Part shown: piece by piece, positions 47,892-55,389 of the stretch
Layout: each line of letters opens with the position of its first letter
Position numbering within the stretch: position 1 is the stretch's first letter
Assembly: GCA_001660395.1 (NCBI GenBank)
Contig: LXWE01000002.1
Coordinates: 1,302,001-1,366,000, forward strand
DNA: 64,000 nt
Source of the DNA: Alteromonadaceae bacterium XY-R5
Lineage (GTDB): Bacteria; Pseudomonadota; Gammaproteobacteria; Enterobacterales; Alteromonadaceae
Direction: 5' to 3'
The notes under the pieces: model-generated
Databases searched by the model: none
What the model saw: the letters and a program-made list of their open reading frames with translations, nothing else
Told to the model about the DNA's origin: nothing
Position numbers and translations under genes: made by a program

Positions 47892-47920
47892 ATCGGGACA
47901 TTTTCTATACAAATCCCGAT
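47892..47920. promoter_or_regulatory. Inverted repeat upstream of murR-like gene, possible operator
   Basis: ATCGGGA (47892-47898) and TCCCGAT (47914-47920) form a perfect 7-bp inverted repeat with a 15-bp spacer containing TATAC, 48 bp before the regulator's ATG in the divergent region. The position suits a MurR autoregulatory operator overlapping its promoter. No regulator is proven. Confidence 0.4.
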
Positions 47921-47967
47921 ATGATGCTACCAGGTAACGAGTTTAATAACGGATTAGTCAAACGCTC

Positions 47968-48813
47968 ATGTCTACATTTGCCAAAATAAAAGCAATAAGA
48001 GGAACGCTGTCCTTCAGCGAACAAAAACTGGCAGAATTTACCTTAAATTCTCCAAACGCCATTCGCGACTTATCGTCTATCGAACTGGCTAAAGTCACTG
48101 GTGTTAGCCAGTCAAGTGTAGTGAAATTTGCCCAAAAATTAGGTTATAAGGGTTACCCAAATTTCAAATTGGCTGTAATTGACGCCTTAAATAATCAGGT
48201 CAATGACGACAGCTTCCACGCCAAAGTCACTCTAAGTGACTCTATCAGCCAAATCACCAATAAATTGCTGCTCAGCAAAGTTGCCGTGTTAAACGATACG
48301 CAGGCACTAAATGGTGTCAATCAGATTCAGGCTGCGGTAGATCTGCTTAAAGTTGCCAAGCATGTATTAATTTGTGGCCAGGGCGGTTCTGCTGTTGTCG
48401 CCAAAGACTTTGCTTTTAAACTGCAACAAACAGGCATTCTGGCCTTAAATGACGCCGACAGCCAGACTCAAATGGTCTGTGCCTCTACATTGAGTAAAGA
48501 TGATTTGGTGATTGCCATCAGTGAAAGTGGCGAAAACAAAGACATTAAACGTATCGTGGAAGTCGCAAAGGCAAATAATTGCAAAGTGCTGAGCATCACT
48601 CGCTTTGGCAATAATCTGATTTCCAGTCGTGCGGATGTGAGCCTGTATTCTGCATCAGACGAAGACTGTTTACGCATGTCTTCTTTGCTAGTGCGTACCG
48701 CGCAGCAATTTATTGTAGATACATTATGCGTTGCCCTGACACAAAACTCGCGTCATGGCCGAAAACATCTGGAAAAATCAACAGAATCCATCAGCAGTTT
48801 CAGACAACACTGA
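47968..48813 (+). CDS. MurR/RpiR-family transcriptional regulator
   Basis: A 281-residue regulator with an N-terminal HTH_6 domain (LSSIELAKVTGVSQSSVVKF) and a C-terminal SIS sugar-phosphate-binding domain (about 120-260; ICGQGGSAVVAKDF, AISESGENKDI). E. coli MurR senses MurNAc-6-phosphate and represses murQP. The gene is divergent from the AmiD/YfeW fusion, with 296 bp between them, so it likely controls that gene. The effector is inferred from the neighbour, not from specific residues. Confidence 0.9.
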   Translation: MSTFAKIKAIRGTLSFSEQKLAEFTLNSPNAIRDLSSIELAKVTGVSQSSVVKFAQKLGYKGYPNFKLAVIDALNNQVNDDSFHAKVTLSDSISQITNKLLLSKVAVLNDTQALNGVNQIQAAVDLLKVAKHVLICGQGGSAVVAKDFAFKLQQTGILALNDADSQTQMVCASTLSKDDLVIAISESGENKDIKRIVEVAKANNCKVLSITRFGNNLISSRADVSLYSASDEDCLRMSSLLVRTAQQFIVDTLCVALTQNSRHGRKHLEKSTESISSFRQH

Positions 48814-48893
48814 TCTGCCTGCCCTTTTGCTGCGTGCTCAAATCCTGAGTGCGCAGTTTCAACCGCAATCGCAATTTCATGTCGCCAAAACGC

Positions 48894-48913
48894 AAAAAAT
48901 CCCTTTCGGGATT
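48894..48913 (-). terminator. Terminator of the tRNA-Asp operon
   Basis: Six-bp stem AATCCC / GGGATT with a tetraloop, followed on the minus strand by six Ts. It lies 30 bp after the last tRNA-Asp. Confidence 0.85.
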
Positions 48914-48942
48914 GTCTTTTTATATTCTTTACTGGGAAAGGT

Positions 48943-49019
48943 TGGCGGAGCGGACGGGACTCGAACCCGCGACCCCCGGCGTGACAGGCCGGTATTCTAA
49001 CCAACTGAACTACCGCTCC
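48943..49019 (-). tRNA. tRNA-Asp (GTC), copy 5 in transcription order
   Basis: A 77-nt gene with encoded CCA. The acceptor stem GGAGCGG / CCGCTCC, D-arm TTCAGTTGG, anticodon loop CTGTCAC (anticodon GTC) and T-arm GGTTCGAGTCC all fit tRNA-Asp. It is identical to the other four copies. It is the last in the operon, and its flanks show only GGT/ACC pairing. Confidence 0.98.
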
Positions 49020-49052
49020 AACCGAATAGGGATGAAATCTTTACTTAAGTGC

Positions 49053-49129
49053 TGGCGGAGCGGACGGGACTCGAACCCGCGACCCCCGGCGTGACAGGCC
49101 GGTATTCTAACCAACTGAACTACCGCTCC
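49053..49129 (-). tRNA. tRNA-Asp (GTC), copy 4 in transcription order
   Basis: Identical 77-nt tRNA-Asp(GTC) with CCA. Its leader CTTGAGTG can pair with its trailer CACTTAAG over eight positions, including one G-U pair. Confidence 0.98.
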
Positions 49130-49159
49130 AACACTCAAGGAAAGGCATTTATGTGATAC

Positions 49160-49236
49160 TGGCGGAGCGGACGGGACTCGAACCCGCGACCCCCGGCGTG
49201 ACAGGCCGGTATTCTAACCAACTGAACTACCGCTCC
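49160..49236 (-). tRNA. tRNA-Asp (GTC), copy 3 in transcription order
   Basis: Identical 77-nt tRNA-Asp(GTC) with CCA. Leader CATTTATATGATAC and trailer GTATCACATAAATG pair over 13 of 14 positions, extending the acceptor stem. Confidence 0.98.
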
Positions 49237-49263
49237 AGGTATCATATAAATGTGTTGCTGCGT

Positions 49264-49340
49264 TGGCGGAGCGGACGGGACTCGAACCCGCGACCCCCGG
49301 CGTGACAGGCCGGTATTCTAACCAACTGAACTACCGCTCC
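49264..49340 (-). tRNA. tRNA-Asp (GTC), copy 2 in transcription order
   Basis: Identical 77-nt tRNA-Asp(GTC) with CCA. Leader TGTTGC and trailer GCAACA pair perfectly, with further pairs on the tRNA side of a one-base bulge. Confidence 0.98.
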
Positions 49341-49369
49341 ATACGCAACAGGCGATATTCTAGAAAAAT

Positions 49370-49446
49370 TGGCGGAGCGGACGGGACTCGAACCCGCGAC
49401 CCCCGGCGTGACAGGCCGGTATTCTAACCAACTGAACTACCGCTCC
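49370..49446 (-). tRNA. tRNA-Asp (GTC), first copy in transcription order
   Basis: Identical 77-nt tRNA-Asp(GTC) with CCA. The leader (TTTTTAGAAAAA) and trailer (TTTTTCTAGAA) pair over about 11 positions beside the acceptor stem, then four more after a bulge. Confidence 0.98.
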
Positions 49447-49514
49447 AGTTTTTCTAAAAATATCATGCAGTTAAGACTATCAACCAGAAGGTCTCCCCCT
49501 CAACCGCGGCGCAG

Positions 49515-49543
49515 ATGATACGTATTCACCCATAGGGAGTCAA
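49515..49543 (-). promoter_or_regulatory. Promoter of the tRNA-Asp operon
   Basis: On the minus strand, -35 TTGACT (49538-49543), a 17-bp spacer and -10 TATCAT (49515-49520), followed by a GC-rich discriminator (CTGCGCCGCGG). This is the usual form of stringently controlled stable-RNA promoters and lies about 70 bp before the first tRNA. Confidence 0.85.
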
Positions 49544-49546
49544 CCA

Positions 49547-49878
49547 GTTTTTCGCGTGATTTTAGGGATTTGTGAGGTTTTCAGGTTCGTTTGCTGATGT
49601 TTTGATCTAATCGCTTATTTTTCGACTTAATCCAATGTGAAAGCTTAGCAAACCCAGTCCTCATTCGGCCTTTGCTACAGACATAGAAGCACTAGCTAAC
49701 CATGCAAGAAAGGAATCTTTGGTGATTAAATCCCCACACCTAAAACAAGTGCCTCAAAAATGCGCGCAAATGCCAAGTCAAAAGACAAAATCGGTCAGTC
49801 AACGTCATCCTAACGATGACTCACGACAACAAAAAAGCGATTAAGTAGAAGATGCAGTTGAATAGAAGGGTGTTTCAG
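49547..49878. other. Intergenic region upstream of the tRNA operon
   Basis: This stretch lies between the tRNA promoter and the terminator of the TIGR03503 gene. It holds a possible 40-codon plus-strand ORF (GTG at 49722, TAA ending at 49844, AAAGGA eight bases before the start) with a very polar product. It also contains a small hairpin GTCATC / GATGAC near 49806. I see no convincing gene. Confidence 0.4.
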
Positions 49879-49906
49879 AAAAAAGAAAGGGCCTGATAAT
49901 GGCCCT
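49879..49906 (-). terminator. Terminator of the TIGR03503 gene
   Basis: Stem AGGGCC / GGCCCT with a 7-nt loop 6 bp after the stop; the minus strand continues TTTCTTTTTT. Confidence 0.85.
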
Positions 49907-49911
49907 CTCGG

Positions 49912-51435
49912 TTAATTGTCTTTTGGCATATCTAAATCAATGATGCCCGCATCATCGCTGACGACCTTTGCGCTGTTATCGCCCTTGCCTTTATCTTTGC
50001 TTTTGGGTTGCTTTTCTTTTGGTGTGCGCATTAGAAACCAGATCAAGCCGCCCCCAAGAATCACCAGCGCACCATTTAAGCCCACTATCCACATGACTAA
50101 CTCGCCAGTAGACATCTCTTCGGTAATTGGAGTGGGATTATCAACTGGTGATTCGGTCAGCGCTTTATCAGCCATAGCCGAATCCAGGGCCGCTAGTTTC
50201 TCTTCCGATGTGCTCTGTTGACCGGCAGTACCGTCTGAACTCGCAGAATCCATCATTACCGGCGTGCCTTCCGGAGTAAGAATAGGATTGCCATTTTCAT
50301 CCAAAGCAGGAGCCAAATTTTCCAGCTCCGGCTGCTCTAACAGAAAGCTGTACTCAGGCACATCCAGAATAAAGTCTCGGCCGTCCACTGTATTGCCATA
50401 GGCCGTAAGTTTGACCCGGAAAATACCGTAGTCATAACTAATGATCATAAATTCGCGAATATCATTAGATAATTCCGTTAACGAAAAATTCTGTACATCG
50501 CCATTCGGATAACGGATTTTACCGTCAATGAGCAGTGATTTCATATCCACATGCTGACGGTCTGCATCTATCAGCAATTTATGGTAACCAGGACCACCAC
50601 CATCTATATCCACTTTAATACTGATAGGATTGGGGTACAACACAATATTCGGGTCAACCTGTTCGCGACTGAACATGGGGGTTGTCACGCTGAACACCGG
50701 CTTCCACTCTCCAGCTGCAACGGCAAGATTAAACTGACCAGTAAAGGTGCCGTCCAGTGGCTTTTCATCTAAACCTTTTCCATTATCTTCGAAGCGGGCA
50801 ATGGTCTCTGTCGCGGCGCCAAAATTTTCATAATTCGGGTTATTAGTACTGATAAAATCAATACTCAAATCCACCACATCCCGAAACTCACTGTAATCAA
50901 TAGGCTGACCACCGTTGGTCAAATACGCGGTTTGTTTGAGGATCTCGCCAGAAAAAATTACGTTTGGCAAGGGATCTGCGTGCAGGACTAAATCACTTAA
51001 CACCATCACCCTGCTGCCTTGTAATACCTGCCCGACCGCTTGCCACGGTCCCGGCATGGGATGTTTAATCGTTACCATGTCATAGGTAGCGGTGTCATAC
51101 CAAAGCAACTCTTCACCATCAGCCTGACTTTGAAATATTTTAGAACCATCAGGGCGCACCAATACAACCGGGATGGAACCGTATTCTCGAAAAAAAACGA
51201 GCGTAATTTCATCTACCGTGTAATCAATGCGAAAACGGTTTTGCAGCAGCTTAATGCTATTTTCGTAGGCGGTGCCCAGCTCAGAAATGGGTGAACCTGT
51301 TACCGGCGCAGCAGGCAGGTTTGCGGCTGATGTTTGAGCCTCAGGCTTATTGTTAGCAGTAGCAGGTGACGCAGAAGATTGGGCCAATACCGGCCCAGCC
51401 AGCATCACCAGTAAAAACAGGTAGGCTCTTACCAT
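49912..51435 (-). CDS. TIGR03503 family membrane-anchored protein
   Basis: A 507-residue exported protein of a family found in Shewanella and Alteromonadales; its function is unknown. A signal peptide (about 1-19, ending VLAQ) is followed by an Ala/Ser/Pro-rich linker, a large periplasmic beta-rich domain (FRIDYTVDEITLVFFREYGS, then WQAVGQVLQGSRVMVLSD), a second acidic linker and one TM near the C-terminus (LVMWIVGLNGALVILGGGLI), ending in a Lys-rich tail. The frame is open to 51504, which would overlap dnaQ; the ATG at 51435 has AGGA at six bases and exposes the signal peptide. Confidence 0.88.
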   Translation of the reverse strand: MVRAYLFLLVMLAGPVLAQSSASPATANNKPEAQTSAANLPAAPVTGSPISELGTAYENSIKLLQNRFRIDYTVDEITLVFFREYGSIPVVLVRPDGSKIFQSQADGEELLWYDTATYDMVTIKHPMPGPWQAVGQVLQGSRVMVLSDLVLHADPLPNVIFSGEILKQTAYLTNGGQPIDYSEFRDVVDLSIDFISTNNPNYENFGAATETIARFEDNGKGLDEKPLDGTFTGQFNLAVAAGEWKPVFSVTTPMFSREQVDPNIVLYPNPISIKVDIDGGGPGYHKLLIDADRQHVDMKSLLIDGKIRYPNGDVQNFSLTELSNDIREFMIISYDYGIFRVKLTAYGNTVDGRDFILDVPEYSFLLEQPELENLAPALDENGNPILTPEGTPVMMDSASSDGTAGQQSTSEEKLAALDSAMADKALTESPVDNPTPITEEMSTGELVMWIVGLNGALVILGGGLIWFLMRTPKEKQPKSKDKGKGDNSAKVVSDDAGIIDLDMPKDN

Positions 51436-51445
51436 AAGGTTCCTA

Positions 51446-52150
51446 TTATTGGCGCCATAGACAGCTGCCGCCTTTTTTCTCAACCAGATCAAGTCGACTT
51501 TCATGTTGTTCTAGTTCATCGGCAGAAGCTCGAATAATCTTGAGGGGTTTTCTTCCCTCAGCCAACCGACGGATGACTTCTGCCCCACCTTCTCCCTGGG
51601 CGTTGCTACCACTCAAATTCAGACGTGTCTGTCCGCCAGTCATCAGCAAATATACGTCTGCCAGAATCTCAGCATCGAGCAAGGCGCCGTGGAGCGTGCG
51701 GTGAGAGTTATCTATCCCGTAGCGCTTACACAGGGCATCGAGGTTGTTTTTCTGTCCTGGGTGCATCTGGCGGGCCAGTTCCAGGGTATCCAACACGGTG
51801 CAAATTTCTTTAGTATTGGCGAAATCGAACCCGCCCATGCGGGTAAATTCATGATCCATAAAGCCAATATCGAACGCCGCATTATGAATCACAAGCTGAG
51901 CGCCACGGATAAACTCAACAAATTCGTGCGCTACCTGATTAAACAGCGGTTTATCTTTCAAAAACTCGTTGGTAATACCGTGAACCTCAATCGCCTCCTG
52001 CTCAACCTGCATTTGCGGGTTAATATAAACGTGAAAATGGTTGCCAGTCAGACGACGGTTGATCACTTCAACACAACCAATTTCAATGATGCGGTGGCCT
52101 TGTTTCGGGTCGATACCCGTAGTTTCGGTATCCAGAACGATTTGTCGCAT
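51446..52150 (-). CDS. dnaQ: DNA polymerase III epsilon subunit (proofreading exonuclease)
   Basis: 3'-5' exonuclease of the replicative polymerase. The 234-residue protein has Exo I (IVLDTETTGID, Asp 7/Glu 9), Exo II (VIHNAAFDIGFMDHE) and Exo III (HGALLDAEILADVYL), plus the C-terminal tail that binds the alpha subunit. It is divergent from rnhA with 74 bp between the starts, as in E. coli. The start is uncertain: ATG at 52150 or GTG at 52159, neither with a good ribosome site. Confidence 0.96.
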   Translation of the reverse strand: MRQIVLDTETTGIDPKQGHRIIEIGCVEVINRRLTGNHFHVYINPQMQVEQEAIEVHGITNEFLKDKPLFNQVAHEFVEFIRGAQLVIHNAAFDIGFMDHEFTRMGGFDFANTKEICTVLDTLELARQMHPGQKNNLDALCKRYGIDNSHRTLHGALLDAEILADVYLLMTGGQTRLNLSGSNAQGEGGAEVIRRLAEGRKPLKIIRASADELEQHESRLDLVEKKGGSCLWRQ

Positions 52151-52181
52151 GGCTAACACTCGGAGATTAAAGACAATTTAG

Positions 52182-52192
52182 GGTATTATACC
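52182..52192. promoter_or_regulatory. Overlapping divergent -10 elements of dnaQ and rnhA
   Basis: The 11-bp palindrome GGTATTATACC contains TATTAT on the plus strand and TATAAT on the minus strand, so both genes may share one -10 region. No good -35 is evident on either side. Confidence 0.4.
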
Positions 52193-52224
52193 GTGCAGGT
52201 AATGAAAAGATTGAAAAGAATTCC

Positions 52225-52689
52225 ATGAAAAAGGTTGAAATGTATACGGATGGTTCCTGTTTGGGGAACCCCGGACCAGGTGGCTATGCCGCCGTGCTGA
52301 TCTTTAATCAGCACCGAAAAGAAATCTCGGCAGGGTTTAAAAACACGACTAATAATCGAATGGAGTTACTGGCCGCAATTGAAGGACTCGCCATTCTCAA
52401 AGAAACCTGTGCTGTCACACTGACCACAGACAGCCAGTATGTGAAGAACGGAATTAATCAGTGGATCCATAACTGGCGCAAAAATGGCTGGCGCACGTCC
52501 GATAAAAAGCCGGTAAAAAATGCCGACCTATGGAAACGCCTTGATGAAGAAGTGAAGCGCCACAACGTAGACTGGCGCTGGGTCAAAGGCCATTCTGGCC
52601 ATCCCGAAAATGAACGCTGTGATGAGCTAGCCAGAGCTGCCGCCAGCGGCGACAATCTGGCCGTTGATAGCGGATTTACGCCTGCTTAA
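52225..52689 (+). CDS. rnhA: Ribonuclease HI
   Basis: Degrades the RNA strand of RNA-DNA hybrids. The 154-residue protein has the four catalytic acidic residues D9 (MYTDGSC), E47 (NRMELLAA), D69 (TTDSQYV) and D133 (ERCDELAR). It is the same length as E. coli RNase HI. The 3' end overlaps the stop of the convergent marC gene by three to four bases. Confidence 0.97.
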   Translation: MKKVEMYTDGSCLGNPGPGGYAAVLIFNQHRKEISAGFKNTTNNRMELLAAIEGLAILKETCAVTLTTDSQYVKNGINQWIHNWRKNGWRTSDKKPVKNADLWKRLDEEVKRHNVDWRWVKGHSGHPENERCDELARAAASGDNLAVDSGFTPA

Positions 52690-53309
52690 GGCGTAACCGT
52701 CAATCCAAAATACGCACTGAATCCGGCTAATATTGCACTTACTGCGATAGAGGCCAGGATCAATCCCATAACCCGGCTGATAACACTTGCACCTGCGTCC
52801 CCAATGATCCTCTGGATGCGTGACGCTAACAGCATAAAAATCAAGGTTACCAGCAGAACCGCGAAGATGATCAGGGTAGTAATGCCCTGATGCATCAGGG
52901 AAAACCTGTGATTATCTGTGAGCATCACCGCCGCCATCATCGCCCCAGGAGAGGCAATAGACGGAATCGCCAGTGGGAACACCGATTGATGCATATGACT
53001 TTTTACCATACCCATTTCTTCCTCTGGCTTGCTTTGACCAAAAATCATACTCAAAGCAAACAGAAACAATACAATGCCGCCAGCGATCTGAAATGCAGTT
53101 AATGGAATTTGTAACGCATCAAGCAAATACTCCCCCACCAGGACAAAAAATAGCAGCACTAATGCGGCAATTAGCGTGGCCTTTATGGCAATTTTACGCG
53201 CCATTGACGGATTGCTAATACCAGCCGTCACTGCAATAAACACAGGGATGGTGCCGATGGGATCAATGACGGCCCAGAGTAAAACAAATTGCTTGATGAT
53301 TTCTTCCAT
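52686..53309 (-). CDS. MarC-family integral membrane protein
   Basis: A 207-residue inner-membrane protein with six predicted helices and the MarC/YhgN signatures ([13 protein letters not shown] at the N-terminus and [11 protein letters not shown] in the middle). Its role is unknown; the old multiple-antibiotic-resistance label for the family is not supported. GAGG lies before the ATG. It is convergent with rnhA, sharing the last bases. Confidence 0.9.
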   Translation of the reverse strand: MEEIIKQFVLLWAVIDPIGTIPVFIAVTAGISNPSMARKIAIKATLIAALVLLFFVLVGEYLLDALQIPLTAFQIAGGIVLFLFALSMIFGQSKPEEEMGMVKSHMHQSVFPLAIPSIASPGAMMAAVMLTDNHRFSLMHQGITTLIIFAVLLVTLIFMLLASRIQRIIGDAGASVISRVMGLILASIAVSAILAGFSAYFGLTVTP

Positions 53310-53468
53310 AGCACCTCAGTAAAAAAAAGAACAAGATAAGCGGTTCATATTACAGGATATTGGGTCTGTTCGCTGTAACTTCAAAGTAAAACGAGATCAA
53401 AATTCATCTAGGCAGTCACCTCGTCTCAAAACGCCAGACTGAGATAATCCTGCGTCAGAATATTCTCC

Positions 53469-53499
53469 TTGACCTTACAGTTACTGTAAGCTTTAGACT
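53469..53499 (+). promoter_or_regulatory. MerR-type promoter and operator
   Basis: -35 TTGACC (53469-53474) and -10 TAGACT (53494-53499) are separated by 19 bp, the overlong spacer typical of MerR-controlled promoters. A perfect dyad CTTACAG-TTA-CTGTAAG (53474-53490) fills the spacer. The regulator likely controls itself and the exporter. Confidence 0.9.
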
Positions 53500-53528
53500 T
53501 ATTCCAGTATCCACCAAGGAGGTATTTG

Positions 53529-53951
53529 ATGAACATCAGCCAAGCCAGCGAGCAAACCGGATTACCGGTCCGAACCTTGCGTTATTACGAGGAAAAAGGT
53601 CTGGTGCAGCCAGGCCGTTCTGACAATGACTACCGAGATTATCAGGCGGTGCAAATACAGGAATTAATTTTTCTGCGACGCTGTCGCCAATTTGGATTTT
53701 CGTTGCAAGACTGCGAACAGTTACTGGATTTATTTCGCAATCCTCGTCGTCAAAGTCATGATGTGCACAGTCTGGCGAGTAAGAAATTACTACAGATGAC
53801 GCAACATATCGAAGAATTGATCAACATGCGTGACGATTTACAACGCTTAATTAGCCAGTGTGCAAATGACGAACAGTCTCAATGCGCCATTATCCATTCC
53901 CTGGCCGAAAGCCTATCTTCTGAATCAAACAAGGGTCACAATCATGAGTAA
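53529..53951 (+). CDS. CueR-like MerR-family metal-responsive regulator
   Basis: A 140-residue regulator. It has an N-terminal MerR helix-turn-helix (ISQASEQTGLPVRTLRYYEEKGL) and a dimerisation coiled coil. The C-terminal metal loop reads CANDEQSQC, two Cys with seven residues between, as in CueR, and the CueR-type Ser is present in RRQSHDV. This points to Cu(I)/Ag(I) sensing. The ATG at 53529 has AAGGAGG six bases upstream; a TTG just before is less likely. It overlaps the start of the exporter gene by 8 bp. Confidence 0.92.
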   Translation: MNISQASEQTGLPVRTLRYYEEKGLVQPGRSDNDYRDYQAVQIQELIFLRRCRQFGFSLQDCEQLLDLFRNPRRQSHDVHSLASKKLLQMTQHIEELINMRDDLQRLISQCANDEQSQCAIIHSLAESLSSESNKGHNHE

Positions 53952-55146
53952 TTGTTGCGGCACAAAACCCGAACCTAAAGTGACATCGAGCAGCTGTGAC
54001 ACGCCCAAACCAGAAATAACATCCAGTTGCTGTGCGCCAGCCAAACCTTTAGTCGAAAACACGGCCGGCAGTTGCTGCGGCGGTGATGCAGGCGCAAAGC
54101 CTAAGCGGGACTGGCTATTACTAGGTGGAGCCAGCATTGTCGTACTGGGCTATTTGGTGCATTTTGCCAGTCTCCAATATACCCATGATGCGCCTGCCCT
54201 ACCCGAGTGGCTGGCGGTCATGTCTGACGGAATTTTCTCGATGGTGAACCAGATGTGGTGGGGTATCATCGCCGCAATTTTATTCGTCGGTTTACTTGAA
54301 CGGATCCCGCGAGAATTGATCATGTCAGCCCTGGGCCAGGGGGGCACAGTCAAAGGGATATTCAGGGCAACATTGGCTGGCGTGCTGTTAGACCTGTGTA
54401 GCCACGGAATTTTAATGGTAGGTACCAAACTGTATGAACGTGGTGCCAGCCTTGGCCAGTTAATGGCCTTTTTGATAGCCAGCCCATGGAACTCACTGTC
54501 GTTGACTATCATTATGATGAGCCTGATTGGCATTGGCTGGACGGTCTCGTTTATTTTGCTTTCCATGCTTATCGGTATAGTGTCGGGGATTATTTTCGAC
54601 AGTCTGGTTAAACGAGGGGTATTGCCGGAATCGCAGTATCGCCAAGGGATGGACCTTGGTACTCCTGCCACAGATGTCCCAAAGGTCAAGGTAGTAGCAG
54701 GATTGATTGAGTTAATGCGTAACGCTGACTATTCACCGGCCAGTCTGTTACGTCTCGTCACAGATGGGGTTAAAGACTCAAAAATGGTATTCCGCTGGTT
54801 GTTTTTCGGCATTGTACTGGCCACAGGTATTCGTGCATTTGTGCCAATGGACACCTACCAAACCCTGTTTGGGCCAACCATGCTAGGACTGGCGCTGACG
54901 TTGGTTGCCGCCACGATTATTGAAGTGTGCTCCGAAGGTTCAACCCCCATCGCTTCTGACCTGGTCACCCGCGCAGCAGCGCCTGGTAATGGTTTTGGTT
55001 TCCTTATGGCTGGTATCGCCACCGACTATACCGAAATTATGGTGTTAAAAGACACAACCGGTTCATGGAAGATCGCACTGTTTTTGCCCCTCATCACCCT
55101 GCCTCAGGTGTTGGCGATAGGGTTTATCCTAAATAATCTCGCCTAA
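53944..55146 (+). CDS. Cu/Zn efflux permease, SO_0444 family
   Basis: A 400-residue membrane permease related to the SO_0444/ArsP (DUF318) group that exports metals. The first 47 residues hold seven Cys as CC pairs and singles (C4-C5, C18, C29-C30, C44-C45), in a repeated Pro/Ser/Thr context; this probably binds metal. About eight to nine helices follow, with LLDLCSHGILMVGTKL and IEVCSEGSTPIASDL as the likely transport sites. The ATG at 53944 overlaps the end of the regulator gene and has AAGG upstream, so the two are coupled. Confidence 0.93.
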   Translation: MSNCCGTKPEPKVTSSSCDTPKPEITSSCCAPAKPLVENTAGSCCGGDAGAKPKRDWLLLGGASIVVLGYLVHFASLQYTHDAPALPEWLAVMSDGIFSMVNQMWWGIIAAILFVGLLERIPRELIMSALGQGGTVKGIFRATLAGVLLDLCSHGILMVGTKLYERGASLGQLMAFLIASPWNSLSLTIIMMSLIGIGWTVSFILLSMLIGIVSGIIFDSLVKRGVLPESQYRQGMDLGTPATDVPKVKVVAGLIELMRNADYSPASLLRLVTDGVKDSKMVFRWLFFGIVLATGIRAFVPMDTYQTLFGPTMLGLALTLVAATIIEVCSEGSTPIASDLVTRAAAPGNGFGFLMAGIATDYTEIMVLKDTTGSWKIALFLPLITLPQVLAIGFILNNLA

Positions 55147-55160
55147 GTTACATTTCACAC

Positions 55161-55198
55161 CCTATGTTCTGCCTGAATATGATCTGGCAGAACATAGG
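55161..55198 (+). terminator. Hairpin after the Cu/Zn exporter gene
   Basis: Perfect 13-bp inverted repeat CCTATGTTCTGCC / GGCAGAACATAGG with a 12-nt loop, 14 bp after the stop. Only a weak T-rich stretch (CTTCTTTATG) follows, so it may act as a stabiliser or a weak terminator. Confidence 0.6.
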
Positions 55199-55389
55199 CT
55201 TCTTTATGCCTGGTAACAATTAACTGCATCGCGCTCACATATGTCGACTATGCTTGTTTAAGCACTCGCTATTTCCCTACCGCTGTTTTGCATTACCGTC
55301 CGCCTGGACCCATCAACCTAAGCTGTACCCCAACGCCCTTTAAACTCAGGTTGAAATCAGCCTGGTAAATTCGTGAAATGGAGAACACC

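Noticed and set aside
48755-49094. Plus- and minus-strand ORFs across the first tRNAs, with phrases such as GTRTRDP
   Set aside because: These are the well-known spurious translations of tRNA genes and overlap the end of the MurR-type gene.
48943-49446. Five repeats of 77 bp separated by 27-33 bp, resembling a CRISPR array
   Set aside because: The repeats are complete tRNA-Asp genes with anticodon GTC and encoded CCA, with a stable-RNA promoter and a terminator. There are no cas genes.
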